From positions 4,278,001-4,342,000 of the forward strand of contig CP079215.1 of assembly GCA_019316985.1 (NCBI GenBank): 64,000 nt of DNA, written 5' to 3'. The notes under the pieces were generated by a model. The model was not told the DNA's origin and made no database searches. It saw only the letters and a program-made list of their open reading frames with translations. Positions 47,588 to 57,997 of the stretch are shown here, in pieces. Source of the stretch: Paraniabella defluvii (GTDB taxonomy: Bacteria > Bacteroidota > Bacteroidia > Chitinophagales > Chitinophagaceae). Numbering within the stretch: position 1 is the stretch's first letter; each line of letters begins with the position of its first letter. The position numbers were made by a program, and so were the translations under genes.

Positions 47588-49816
47588 TTATTGGTCGTTG
47601 TATTTTAAATAATTGTCTATCAGGTGAATCATGCTTCTGTTAGAAAGATTATTACTCTGCGCTATAATAACATTAGCTGTTCTTCCGAAGGCATCTACTA
47701 TTGAAAGTGCATTAGCCGAATTATTGATCTGCAGCCTCAGGGCGGTTCCTATATCATTTTTCAAAGCTGTTTCAAAGCTCCCCGGAAATACAACATCATC
47801 CGGAACTGCGGTGTGCGAAGAAAGAAAGTGGTATTGCAGGAATTTTCGCACCCTGTCGATATCAGCTGGAGTAGTTGGATTAAATGTAGGCGCGCCGGTG
47901 GTTACATTTCCTGGTAATAAACCATCCTTAACAGCCTGCATGATTGCCGCGTTAGTTGGTACAAAAATGGTACTGAAGCCGGTGAGGCCTATGATCTGCA
48001 TTGTTGTAGGAGTATAGGCCAATGTGTTGTTAGAAAGCAACTGCCAGAAATAATTGAACGGTGAAGTGGTGGCGGCACCCAGTTTATTCAAATGAAAGCC
48101 GATCCCGTTTTCCGAATAGCGGAGCAATTGATTTACAAAATAAACTTTCCCGTTGCTTGCTGTTTTTGCACTGTCAACATTAGCAACCAAACCTATATCT
48201 TCCAGCCCCGCCGTATAGATCTTATTGTTGTTGTAGCGTATATAGTCGCCTTCGCCATCTGCATCCCCGGTCTTTACAACACCGGTGCCCGACAGGTTAT
48301 TCGACATGTTCTTGTATTCCCCAAAAAATACACAGCTGCGAATAATACGCTCTAAACGATCTGGAACACCATTCGTGCTGCCGTTATACAAAAACTGGCT
48401 TTGATTTACGTTGTAGGTAAAACCTGCATCGAGGAATGCCTGATCGGGGATTAACATGATATTTACAGGCACGTTCGATTTAGCGATCAGCAGTCTCAAA
48501 CCAATTGTATTGAACAACCGGGTCATGAAGGTGTACCGGGGATTCAGGTATGCTTCGCTGAATACAGTGCTGAATACGTCTGCTTCAGACACTTTATTCG
48601 TTCCGTAAACAATTCCATTGCTCAGTATTTTACGATCGAAAATATCAGAAACGGATCAAAACGCGCCGGTTCGGCAAAGCTGTTTCTTGAGGTGGCAAAT
48701 TTTGATGGCCAAACTGCCGTAGGAAACAGGTGGGCATTTAAAAGTCTACTATAATGCCTATAGGCATTGCATCAAAGTTGGGATAGTATCTGCATAAGGT
48801 ATTTTTTACATAATGATCTACAGCCTGGTTGTTGGGAATAAACATGGTCCAGCAATCTTTCTGTCCGTCATTATCTCCCAACTTCATGAAGTTTTCATTG
48901 TTAGGAGCATAAGAGAGCAGGTGCGAGTATACTTTTACATATACCTGGTCGTTTTTTCCTGATATTACCTGGTAGCGCCTTGTAGCGTCTGCGTTATAAA
49001 TAAACGATACCGTATTATTTGTATATAGCCTGTTCAATATAGCTCTGAAGCTGCTGAACTCAGGGCGGGTTCGTATATATTCGTCGATGCTTGAAAGCGG
49101 TGAGATCACCTTGTCGAGCTCATGAATAACCCCGTTCTCTGCGGCGATATTGGCGGTTACCACTTTCGCTTCAAGAACGTTGAACCCGCTGTATGAGCTG
49201 TTAGGATAAAAGTAATTATAGTCTGTTGCGGTGAGCGCCGAAGAAGCCATGAACGCATCGGTAAAATAAGTAACATACTTATTATTGTAATCGGTGGAGA
49301 TGTAGTTGCCCGTTAGTGAAGATGCGATATTGTTCCGGTTGGCGGCAATTGCTATAACAGGGCCATTTGCCGAAGTATCTTTATAAAACCCGGTGTAGTA
49401 GGCGGTTCTTCTCCTGAAAGCAATGTTAGGAGTCCACCCTATATTATTTTCAGATGCCTGGTAATCATCCAGCCGGTCTTGCTCAAAAGCATTATACACC
49501 AGCATATATTGCACCATTGCCCTGGCCGTTGTTTCGTCGATGGCATCAATGCCGCTAATGCCTTTGTCAGTAAAATAGGTTGAAAAAGCCGCATCGTTAG
49601 GCGCAAAAAAGGTCCAGTAGCCGGCGCCCGATTCCAGTGTTTCTTTATAGCCGCTTTTGTCAATCAGCTTCAGCAATGTATTAAAGTTACCCTTTTCCTG
49701 CAAGCGGCCATAGATAGGCGATTCCAGGCTGTCCGGTCTGCCGTAAAAAGCATCCCCTTTTTCCGGCAACTTATGAGCGTGAGAATAAGTAGCATCGATA
49801 ATGACAATACGCGCAT
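47588..49816 (-). CDS. FAS1-domain lipoprotein, large (FAS1-3, frameshifted)
   Basis: About 740 residues and first gene of the second transport operon. Start ATG 49814-49816 gives LSLSMLLILTLISCRKKG with a lipobox. First FAS1 domain: FNTLLKLIDKSGYKETLESG, YWTFFAPNDAAFSTYF, ARAMVQYMLVYNAFEQDRLD, ENGVIHELDKVISPLSSIDE. Second: EFSSFRAILNRLYTNNT, CWTMFIPNNQAVDHYV. Third, after breaks near 48740-48600: NGIGFHLNKL, FSTIFVPTNAAIMQAVKDGL, DRVRKFLQYHFLSSHTAVPD, NRSMIHLIDNYLKYND. Another break lies near 49770. Three FAS1-type units are therefore likely. The gene is preceded by a region with a candidate operator (50045-50061) and a leader of about 190 bases. Confidence 0.82.
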
Positions 49817-50016
49817 CGTTCTTATTATTATTTACAGGTCAATAAAAGTTTAAAAGAAGTATTCACTGCATCAGCCCGTTAGGTTGAAAAGATCGCCACC
49901 GTTTTTTGCAAAACAGTACACCTGATGATCCCCTCTAATTATTTACAATAAAATACTCAATCGTTTACAAGCAGGCAAGCGTCAACTCTCAGTTACAATT
50001 ATCTTGCTTGGTGCTG

Positions 50017-50061
50017 CGAATATATCCCCACCTGTTGCTAACACTGTCCTGAGCCATCCTG
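50017..50061 (-). promoter_or_regulatory. Operator-like direct repeat and -7-like box of the FAS1/SusC operon
   Basis: On the minus strand CAGGATG-GCT-CAGGACA (50045-50061) is followed after 20 bases by TATATTCG (50017-50024), one mismatch from TAnnTTTG. It would leave a leader of about 190 bases before the FAS1 ATG at 49816. Confidence 0.5.
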
Positions 50062-50080
50062 CTTTCAGGTGTATTTCTGT

Positions 50081-50113
50081 GCAATCGATTGCGAAATTGT
50101 AATTAATACAATT
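50081..50113. repeat. Two palindromes midway between divergent operators
   Basis: GCAATCGATTGC at 50081-50092 is a perfect 12-bp palindrome. AATTGTA (50095-50101) and TACAATT (50107-50113) form a 7-bp inverted repeat with a 5-base spacer. Both lie midway between the outward-facing CAGGATG repeats, so they may bind a dimeric regulator. Confidence 0.45.
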
Positions 50114-50142
50114 CTAATTTATCGGCTGTTGTTTTTCATATA

Positions 50143-50187
50143 CAGGATGCTACAGGATGCCTGCTGTTGGGATTTGCTTTAATATTG
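50143..50187 (+). promoter_or_regulatory. Operator-like direct repeat and -7-like box of the GH105 gene
   Basis: TACAGGATGC occurs twice in direct succession (50141-50150, 50151-50160), giving CAGGATG-CTA-CAGGATG. After 20 bases follows TAATATTG (50180-50187), one mismatch from TAnnTTTG, 26 bases before the ATG at 50214. Confidence 0.55.
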
Positions 50188-50213
50188 GCCTTATAACGGT
50201 ACAAAAATTTGCC

Positions 50214-51341
50214 ATGAGATCTAAAACGTTCCTTGCTTTTACAGCTATTATCCTGACGGGTGGCGCCGCTATGGCTCAAAAACTTCCGTCGAAGAAAAAT
50301 GTTCTTGAAACGCTGCGTCTCACCAACCAGTATTTCATGAATAAATGGCCCGACCGGGAAAGAGTATTATTACCAATAAAGAAAGACCCAGTAATATATG
50401 GACAAGAGCAGTGTATTATGAAGGGCTGCTGGCATTAAACACCATCGATCCGCAGAAAAAATATTATGACTATGCGGTAGATTGGGGGAGAAGCACAAAT
50501 GGGGATTAAATGGTGGTACAGCAACCAGGAACGCCGATAACCATTGCTGTGGTCAAACTTATATCGACCTTTACCTGATCGATAAAAAGAAGAACGGATC
50601 AGGGATATTAAAACCAGCATAGACAATGTAGTTGCCGGTGACAAAAACGACGACTGGAGCTGGATTGATGCTATACAAATGGGCATGCCCGTATTTACCA
50701 AATTAGGCAACTTATATAACGATACGAAGTACTTCGATAAGATGTATGATATGTATGCCTATACTAAAAATAATCATGGCGATAAAGGGCTTTATAACCG
50801 GGAAGATCACTTGTGGTGGAGAGATAAAGATTTTGATCCTCCTTATAAAGAGCCCAATGGCCAAAACTGCTACTGGAGCCGTGGCAACGGATGGGTGGTA
50901 ATGGCCCTGGTGCGTGTGCTGGAAGAACTGCCAAACTCTGACCCGCACTATGCAGAGTATTTGCAGGATTTTAAAGATATGTGTGCCGCTCTTATAAAAA
51001 TACAGCGTCCGGATGGCTTATGGACAGTAAGTCTGCATGATCCGAATCATTATGGCGGAAAGGAAATTACCGGCACCTCCTGCTTTACCTATGGCTTTGC
51101 CTGGGGTGTAAGAAAAGGCATACTGGATAAAAAGAGGTATCAGCCCTCGCTTGCCAAAGCCTGGAATGCTATGGTAAAAGATGCGGTGCATAAGAATGGC
51201 TTTTTGGGCTATGTGCAGGGAACGGGTAAAGAGCCTAAAGATGGTCAGCCGGTAACTTATACAAGTACTCCCGACTTTGAGGATTATGGCCTGGGATGTT
51301 TTTTACTGGCAGGAACAGAAGTGTATAAGCTAGCCAAATAG
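50214..51341 (+). CDS. GH105 unsaturated rhamnogalacturonyl hydrolase (frameshifted)
   Basis: Hydrolase of about 375 residues that removes the unsaturated uronic acid left by rhamnogalacturonan lyases. I start at ATG 50214 (signal KTFLAFTAIILTGGAAMAQK), 54 bases after the operator-like repeat. Motifs: VLETLRLTNQYFMNKWPD, RPSNIWTRAVYYEGLLAL (after a break near 50380), ADNHCCGQTYIDLY, DWSWIDAIQMGMPVF (probable catalytic Asp), NREDHLWWRDKDF, YWSRGNGWVVMALVRVLEEL and GTSCFTYGFAWGVRKGILD. Other breaks lie near 50500 and 50600. All key GH105 segments are recognisable. The gene is divergent from the FAS1/SusC operon and shares its control region. Confidence 0.9.
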
Positions 51342-51402
51342 GTTGATTCGTTAAATGAATTTTGTTAAATGATATGGCGAGGGCCCCGGGAAGCAACCCG
51401 TT

Positions 51403-51437
51403 AAAAAAGCCCGTGGTTTACACCACGGGCTTTTTTT
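51403..51437. terminator. Bidirectional terminator between GH105 and META gene
   Basis: AAAAAAGCCCGTGGT (51403-51417), a TTTA loop-side segment, then its complement ACCACGGGCTTTTTTT, followed by T on one strand and T from the A run on the other. It sits between two convergent genes and would serve both. Confidence 0.8.
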
Positions 51438-51466
51438 AATACTACTTATTATTTATGCTTACTTCA

Positions 51467-52266
51467 TTATTTTCTTTGAAGCCGCATCATCGCAATGTCT
51501 CCCGATATAAGATTTAAAGTATTGCCCGAAATGTCGAATTTATTAATACGTTCCAGGGTTTTAAAGAAAGTGCTTTCTCCTGCCCCGGGGCAAGCCATCC
51601 GGGTGCTGGCAGGCAAACCGAATTTAATATTGCTGCCTTCTATTTTGATAACAGAGCGAAAGTTATTGCAACTGCTGTTGCCTGTGGCTACCGTGTCCGG
51701 AAGATTGAAGGTAATAGTTGGCTTTTTATCAGGGTACAAGCCATCGAAAGCGATGCGTGGCCCGGAAATATAATCTACTTCCCAGGTACCATTCAGCTGA
51801 TTTAAAGCATTGCTGTTATCTGCGGCCTTGAACCTTGCCAGGGCGCCATTCTCGCTTTATTTAAAGAAAGCATATTATTGTTGACAGTAAAATTATCGGC
51901 TTTGCCGAGCACTTCTTTCAGCTGGTTTTCTACGGTCATATTTTCGCAGGCCATCATGGTTGACACGCCCTGGCTAAACGAGATCCTGCCTTTATCCGTT
52001 ACGATATAAGTGCCTCCTAAACCGTTACATCCACCTGAAGCAGTGTAGCGTTTACCGGCATCGTTAAATTCAATAAAAGGCTCTTTATTATTGATGCGGT
52101 CAGCTACCGGTTGACCGTTCAATTCTATAAGCTTCCACTTTTTACCGGCGATGGATGTTGTTGTTATAACAGATGAAGACTGGTTTGACTGTGTTGCTTT
52201 CGGGGTGTTGCCACAGGCACTGCATAAAAAGGCTACTCCCAGGATAAGGTAATAAGGTTGTTTCAT
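51467..52266 (-). CDS. Lipoprotein with two META (HslJ-like) domains (frameshifted)
   Basis: About 265 residues. Start ATG 52266 gives PYYLILGVAFLCSACGNTP with a lipobox. First META domain: AGKKWKLIELNGQPVA, YTASGGCNGLGGTY, FSQGVSTMMACE and ENQLKEVLGKADNF. After a break near 51830 and 51740 a second, divergent copy follows: LNGTWEVDYISGPRI, TGNSSCNNFRSVIKI, STRMACPGAGESTFFKTLER, FDISGNTLNLISG. In the family META domains occur in heat-shock and stress lipoproteins of the periplasm or outer membrane; function here unknown. It converges with GH105 and shares a terminator with it. Confidence 0.82.
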
Positions 52267-52484
52267 GGATAAAAAATTTGTCACAAAATTACGATTGTTT
52301 TACAAAACGGTTGTTCTGCAGCCTGCTCCCCGGTAGCCTTAAGGCTGTAGCCCATGATAATAAATGGGTAGAGCTTCCCGGCTTATCTTAATAAAATAAG
52401 TAAAATGGGTTATAATGATAAATTTGGACTGGTGTTTTGTCTAAACCGGGGAAAGGGGATGGGAAATTAGCTTTGTAATGGACA

Positions 52485-52518
52485 TAAAAAAACTCTTTCA
52501 TGATATTGAAAGAGTTTT
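52485..52518 (-). terminator. Terminator of purL
   Basis: AAAACTCTTTCA (52489-52500) and TGAAAGAGTTTT (52507-52518) form a 12-bp stem with a 6-base loop, followed on the minus strand by a run of T. It begins 18 bases past the purL stop. Confidence 0.78.
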
Positions 52519-52536
52519 CAAGAATATTGTTGTTGT

Positions 52537-55500
52537 TTACTGATTACGGGCTTCAATCCATTGGCGTGCGTTTACAAATGCTTCAATCCATGGGCTTACC
52601 TCGTCTTTTCTGCCGGCAGGATAATGTGCCCAGTTCCATTGGAATACTGAACGCTCAATATGCGGCATGGTAACCAGATGACGGCCACTGGCGTCGCACA
52701 TCATAGCCGTGTTATAATCAGAGCCATTAGGATTATGAGGATATTGATCGTACGCATATTTAGCCACAATATTGTATTGGTTTTCTGCTTCAGGAAGACT
52801 GAATTTGCCTTCGCCGTGGGAGATCCATACCCCCAATGTGGCGCCGGCTAAGGATTTCAGCATAATGCTGTTATTTTCCTGCACTTTTACCGAAACAAAG
52901 TTTGATTCGTGTTTTCCGGAATTATTATGCAGCATTTTTCCATGCACTGCGTGATCAGGGTTGATCAGTTCCAATTCCATGAATAACTGGCAACCATTAC
53001 AAATGCCTACCGACAGGGTATCAGGACGGGCAAAGAATTGATCCAATGCCGTTTTAGCTTTCTCGTTATACAGGAAGGCGCCTGCCCAACCTTTGGCGGA
53101 ACCTAATACATCGGAGTTAGAGAAGCCGCCTACAGCGCCAATAAATTGTATATCCTCCAGTGTTTCACGGCCTGTAATAAGATCGGTCATATGAACATCT
53201 CTTACATCAAATCCTGCCAGGTACATTGCATTTGCCATTTCGCGCTCCGAGTTAGAGCCTTTTTCGCGGAGGATAGCGGCTTTAGGACGAGGCTTTGAGG
53301 CATCGATCACAGGTTTCCGGCCATTAAACTGATTGGGAACCGGTATTGAAGCGGCTGATGCTTATAATTATTGTAGCGCTCCTGTGCCGTTCCGTTTTTG
53401 ATTGTTTCTGGTCTAAAAGGAAAGAGGTTTTATACCAGGTATCCCGCGTAGCAGGCACATCAAAAGTGAATATGTCTGCATTGTTTTTAAAGGTAACGGA
53501 AGTGCCTTCGGTAACCGTACCTATCTTAACAGCTTCAATTCCTGCTGCGCTAAATAGTGCAGCAAAGGTTTCATCATCTTTAGCCTGCAGCACTACCGCA
53601 ATGTTTTCGTTAAACAATGCTTTTACAGTGTCTTGCTCATTCAAACCGCTTAAATCATAGCTGGCGCCCAGGTTTACGTCAGCGAAACACATTTCTAATA
53701 AGGTAGTGATCAAACCTCCCGAACCAATATCATGTCCCGCAACGATCCATCCCTGGTTAACAGCATCCTGGATCGTATTAAATGCTTTTACGAAATAATC
53801 AGCATCTTTAATGGTAGCTACTTCATTTCCTATTTTATTGATGATCTGCGCAAAGAAGAACCGCCCAGCTGCAATGCATCTTTGGTTAAATTGATATAGT
53901 AAACAGAACCTGCATCTTTTTGCAATACCGGCTCTACTACTTTATTAATATCTGTACAGTTACCAGCCGCAGAGATAATTACCGTACCGGGAGCAATCAC
54001 ATTACCATCGGGGTATTTTTGTTTCATCGATAAAGAATCTTTACCGGTAGGAATATTAATGCCCAGGGCAATCGCAAAATCCGAGCAGGCTTTCACCGCT
54101 TCATATAACCGTGCGTCTTCACCTTCATTATTACAGGCCCACATCCAGTTAGCCGATAACGAAACACCCTTCAGCCCGTTTTTGATAGGAGCAAAACGAT
54201 ATTCGACAACGCTTCACCGATCGCGTTTCTCGAACCGGCTGCCGGATCTACCAGGGCAGTCAGCGGAGAGTGACCTACTGTTGTTGCAATACCTTCGGTT
54301 GATTTATAATCCAGGGCCATTACGCCAACATTATTAAGGGGTAGTTGCAACGGGCCGGTACATTGTTGTTTGGCAACCCGGCCACCCACACAGCGGTCTA
54401 CTTTATTAGTTAACCAGTCTTTACTGGCTACAGCTTCTAATTGTAATACCTGCTCTAAATAGGCCGGCACATTTTTAACATCGTATGTAAGACCTTTATA
54501 ATTGCGGTTAACTTTTTGTCTTTCATGATCGTTTTGGGAGAGGAACCAAAAAAGTCTTCCAATGCGTAATCCATTGGCTTTTCTCCTTTGGATTTGGATT
54601 GGAAAGTAAACCGATGATCTCCGGTAACATCCCCACGGTATACATGGGAGCCCGTTCTCTGTCGGCCACTTTTTGCAAAATTTCGATATCTTTCTCACCA
54701 ATTACCAGGCCCATTCTTTCCTGCGATTCGTTACCAATAATTTCTTTAGCCGAAAGGGTAGGGTCGCCCACCGGTAATTTATCCAGGTCTATAAGGCCGC
54801 CTTGTTCTTCTACCAGCTCAGACAGGCAGTTGAGATGTCCGCCTGCGCCATGATCATGAATAGAAACAATGGGATTGTTGTCCGATTCTACTAATCCGCG
54901 AATGGCATTGGCTGCGCGCTTTTGCATTTCGGGGTTAGAGCGTTGAATGGCATTTAACTCAATACCCGAACCAAATGCCCCTGTATCGGCAGAAGATACA
55001 GCCGCGCCCCCATCCCGATCCGGTAGTTTTCACCGCCCAGGATAACGATCTTGTCGCCCACTTTAGGGCTATGCTTTTGGGCCTGGTTCAGTTTGCCATA
55101 ACCAATACCTCCGGCCTGCATGATCACTTTGTCGTAACCCAGCTTGCGGCCGTCTTCTTCATGCTCAAAAGTCAGTACTGACCCGGTGATCAAAGGCTGG
55201 CCGAACTTATTGCCAAAGTCGGAAGCACCGTTAGACGCTTTGATCAGGATGTCCATGGGTGTTTGGTACAACCACTGGCGTTCTTCCATGGCCTTCTCCC
55301 AGGGACGATCTTCCTGTAAACGGGAATAAGCCGTCATATAAATAGCCGTGCCAGCCAGCGGTAAGGCTCCTGGCCACCTGCCAGGCGATCGCGGATTTCC
55401 CCGCCCGAACCTGTTGCGGCTCCGGCAAATGGCTCAACCGTGGTAGGGAAATTATGGGTTTCGGCTTTTAGCGATAAAACTGATTCAAATTCCTTTTCTT

Positions 55501-56200
55501 CATAATAGTCGGGCTTATCAGCCGATTTGGGTGCAAACTGCGTCACTGTAGGCCCCTTTACAAACGCCACATTGTCTTTATAAGCAGAAACAATATCATT
55601 AGGATTTGTTTCAGATGTTTTTTTGATCAGTTTGAACAGCGATGCAGGCATTTCTTCGCCATCAATAATAAATGTACCGTTAAATATTTTGTGACGGCAG
55701 TGTTCCGAGTTGGCCTGTGAAAAAGCAAATACCTCGGAATCGGTGAGCTTACGGCCGATTTTACCGGAAAGCTGGTTTAAATAATCTACTTCCTCGGGGC
55801 TTAGCGCCAAACCTTCGGACTTATTATAAGCATCAATATCATCTATTTCCAGTATTGGCTCGGGCGTAATATTAATAGTATATATTTCCTGCGTTAGCGC
55901 CGCATACTTCTGGGAGATCATCGGGTCAAAATCGTTGAAGTCGGCCGGCACCGGATAAAATTCCTCGATTCGGATAATCCCGCTGATACCCATGTTCTGG
56001 GTTATTTCCACTGCATTGGTACTCCAGGGCGTGATCATTGCCGCGCGGGGACCTACATAATAATGGTTAAGGGAGGTGTCTTCTAGTTTTTGGGCGTTGC
56101 CGAAGAGCCAGTTTAACTTTTGAATGTCTTGCTGAATTAACTCTTTTTGTGTTTGAACGCCATAAACAATATGTTTAGGATTCTGAAAGAAATAGATCAT
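52537..56200 (-). CDS. purL: Phosphoribosylformylglycinamidine synthase, large single-chain form (frameshifted)
   Basis: FGAM synthase of purine biosynthesis, which converts FGAR, ATP and glutamine to FGAM in the cytoplasm. About 1,221 residues, the normal length of the single-chain form. N-terminal PurS-like part (IYFFQNPKHIVYGVQTQKEL, IQKLNWLFGNAQKL), linker FAFSQANSEHCRHKIFNG, synthetase part (KAETHNFPTTVEPFAGAATG, GSGGEIRDR; SIHDHGAGGHLNCLSELVEE) and C-terminal glutaminase (AILREKGSNSEREMANAMYL, SVGICNGCQLFMELEL with nucleophile Cys, HGEGKF, MPHIERSVFQWNW). Start ATG 56200. About seven frame changes (near 53315, 53715-53830, 54150, 54550, 54940, 55335) cut it. A single essential-type enzyme broken so often but otherwise perfectly conserved points to sequence errors. 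Confidence 0.94.
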
Positions 56201-56239
56201 TATAATAAGTGCGTTTGAACTTTCGTCAAAATTAGAGTG

Positions 56240-56270
56240 CAAAATTAGCCAAACTTGAACTCATATGCAA
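56240..56270 (-). promoter_or_regulatory. Candidate promoter of purL
   Basis: On the minus strand TTG (56268-56270), 20 bases, then TAATTTTG (56240-56247), which fits the -33/-7 layout of Bacteroidota promoters. A second TAATTTTG lies at 56227-56234. The purL ATG is 40 bases downstream of the first box. Confidence 0.5.
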
Positions 56271-56370
56271 GTTTGAAGGCAGTGATATTGCCAATAAGCG
56301 CGGCAACAGTAGCAGCTGCCTGTTTTTATTACGGATTTGCTGTATATGAGCGCGTTACGAAAGGGGGTAT

Positions 56371-57230
56371 TTATTTCTCCTTAAACTCTGTGGGTGTGGC
56401 GCCTGTATGGCTTTTAAAAAAGTTGGAAAAGTAGGCATGGTCTACAAATCCAAGCTCAAAAGCAATTTCTTTAATCGACAGGTCCGTTGATTGAAGAAGC
56501 CGTTTGGCTTCCAGCAAAACCCTTTGCTGAATCAACTGAGTTGCAGATATATTGAGATTTTTTTGCAAAGAATGTTCAGGTAGTTGGCAGATACGTTGAG
56601 CTTTGATGCATAAAAAGTAACGAGTTTCTCCGTTTTGAAATGTTGTTCAATAAGCATATTAAATTTTGCCAGCCGGGGATTGGATTGATATACTTTAAAA
56701 TCATTGAAAAGGCTTTCGGCTTCTTTGCTTACAATAGCTGCAATTACCGCGGCTCTTGCACTGATAATATCCCTGAGGGAATTAGCTGCGCTGAGTTCGT
56801 CCTTTATGGCGTTGAACTCGTATTTCAACAGTTTAAAGCTGCTGGCCGACAGGGGAATTACAGGATTATTCATGTAATTGCTAAAAGAAAAACGGAAGTA
56901 TGGAGCAAAGTGCTCAAAAAACATGCGATCAATCATCAACTGGTAGCCAATCGTTTGCGGCCCTATATCCCATCGGTGTACCTGGCCCGGGAATAACAGG
57001 TGTACCTGTCGGTTTTCAAGCGGATAATTTCGGAAATCGATAGTGTGAACCCCCTGTGCTTTTTCAAACAGCATAATAATAAAAAAATCGTGTTTGTGCG
57101 GTTTATCTATATGCCTTGCTCCTCTTAGTTCGTTAAACAGCAGCTCATCCCGTCCTGCCAGTTGCCCTTTTCTGAACTCCTGGATGCCTATAACAGGCAC
57201 GTATTTGGTTTCCCTTGATGGTTTTGTCAT
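56371..57230 (-). CDS. AraC-family transcriptional regulator (frameshifted)
   Basis: Cytoplasmic regulator of about 286 residues. N-terminal cupin-like sensing domain (HIDKPHKHDFFIIMLFEKAQ, VHLLFPGQVHRWDIGPQTIG), then a C-terminal AraC double helix-turn-helix: EKLVTFYASKLNVSANYLNI, NISATQLIQQRVLLEAKRLL, LSIKEIAFELGFVDHAYFSN, FFKSHTGATPTEFKEK. One frame change near 56560 splits it. No sugar-utilisation genes lie directly beside it (purL on one side, a DUF4822 lipoprotein on the other), so its regulon cannot be inferred. Confidence 0.9.
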
Positions 57231-57273
57231 TACAACTGTTTCCCGCTTTTTAAAGTCTTCAGGGTAAATTAAT

Positions 57274-57322
57274 AAAAAAACATGAATGAAGTGGAATGCG
57301 ATTCCCGGTCATTCATGTTTTT
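57274..57322 (-). terminator. Terminator of the DUF4822 gene
   Basis: AAAACATGAATGA (57277-57289) and TCATTCATGTTTT (57309-57321) form a 13-bp stem around a 19-base loop, with a run of T following on the minus strand. It lies between the DUF4822 stop and the AraC start. Confidence 0.65.
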
Positions 57323-57395
57323 GTACAACGGTTAGTTGTAAATAATTCCAGTAATATTAAGCCAGGGCAAAATCAATGCCTTAACTGGTTGTCAG

Positions 57396-57875
57396 TTATT
57401 TAGGTTCTTTATGTGTGGTAGGTGTATGAATAATGTCAAAGTAAACTGTTTTGTCATTTGCGCTAGGATAAATCCTGTAGGTGAATTCTTTTTGTGTAAG
57501 TACCGTGATTTCAACTACGCGGGTAAATAAAATGGCTCCTGCGTTATCCCGGGCTACTATAGTGCGGGTTTTGCCATCAGCAGAAACAGTCCAGTCTCCA
57601 TGCATTTTAGGTGAATCATCCAGATTGTACATGGTAAATGTTCCATCGGCTTTAAAGTATGCGTAACCGACGAAGTTGGCTACATTGGCGTCTGTAAGTA
57701 CCACATTTTGTCCTTTATTGTTTTTGGCATTGGTGGTTTCCCAGGAAACACTTGCCAGCACCTCAGCCGGCGTTAATGTTTGCGGTGTCTCATCATTGTT
57801 TTTGCTGCAGCCAATAAATAATGTAGTGCAAAAAAGTACGATCAGGCATAACACCGTTTTTTGAATAACATTCAT
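57396..57875 (-). CDS. DUF4822-type lipoprotein, intact
   Basis: Lipoprotein of 159 residues, one of the few uninterrupted genes. Signal and lipobox in LCLIVLFCTTLFIGCSKNND. The body SWETTNAKNNKGQNVVLTDA, VANFVGYAYFKADGTFTMY, GDWTVSADGKTRTIVARDN, TRVVEITVLTQKEFTYRIYP and VYFDIIHTPTTH matches what I know as DUF4822, a small beta-barrel-like (lipocalin-shaped) domain of unknown function found in secreted lipoproteins. It stands alone with its own terminator. No role can be derived from the neighbours. Confidence 0.82.
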   Translation of the reverse strand: MNVIQKTVLCLIVLFCTTLFIGCSKNNDETPQTLTPAEVLASVSWETTNAKNNKGQNVVLTDANVANFVGYAYFKADGTFTMYNLDDSPKMHGDWTVSADGKTRTIVARDNAGAILFTRVVEITVLTQKEFTYRIYPSANDKTVYFDIIHTPTTHKEPK

Positions 57876-57997
57876 ATTTTATAAAAATTTATTGTGAGCA
57901 AAATTATTCCAGGCTTTGGTGAAGCCTTTGCTCTTTTCATTCTGATACTTGTAATATTTATAACAATACAGCTATTCCCTATGGGGGCGTATATGGT

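Noticed and set aside
1..51341. Reading all frameshifted PUL genes as pseudogenes
   Set aside because: The same pattern hits purL and every long gene evenly, with catalytic motifs intact in shifted frames, which fits sequence error better than decay.
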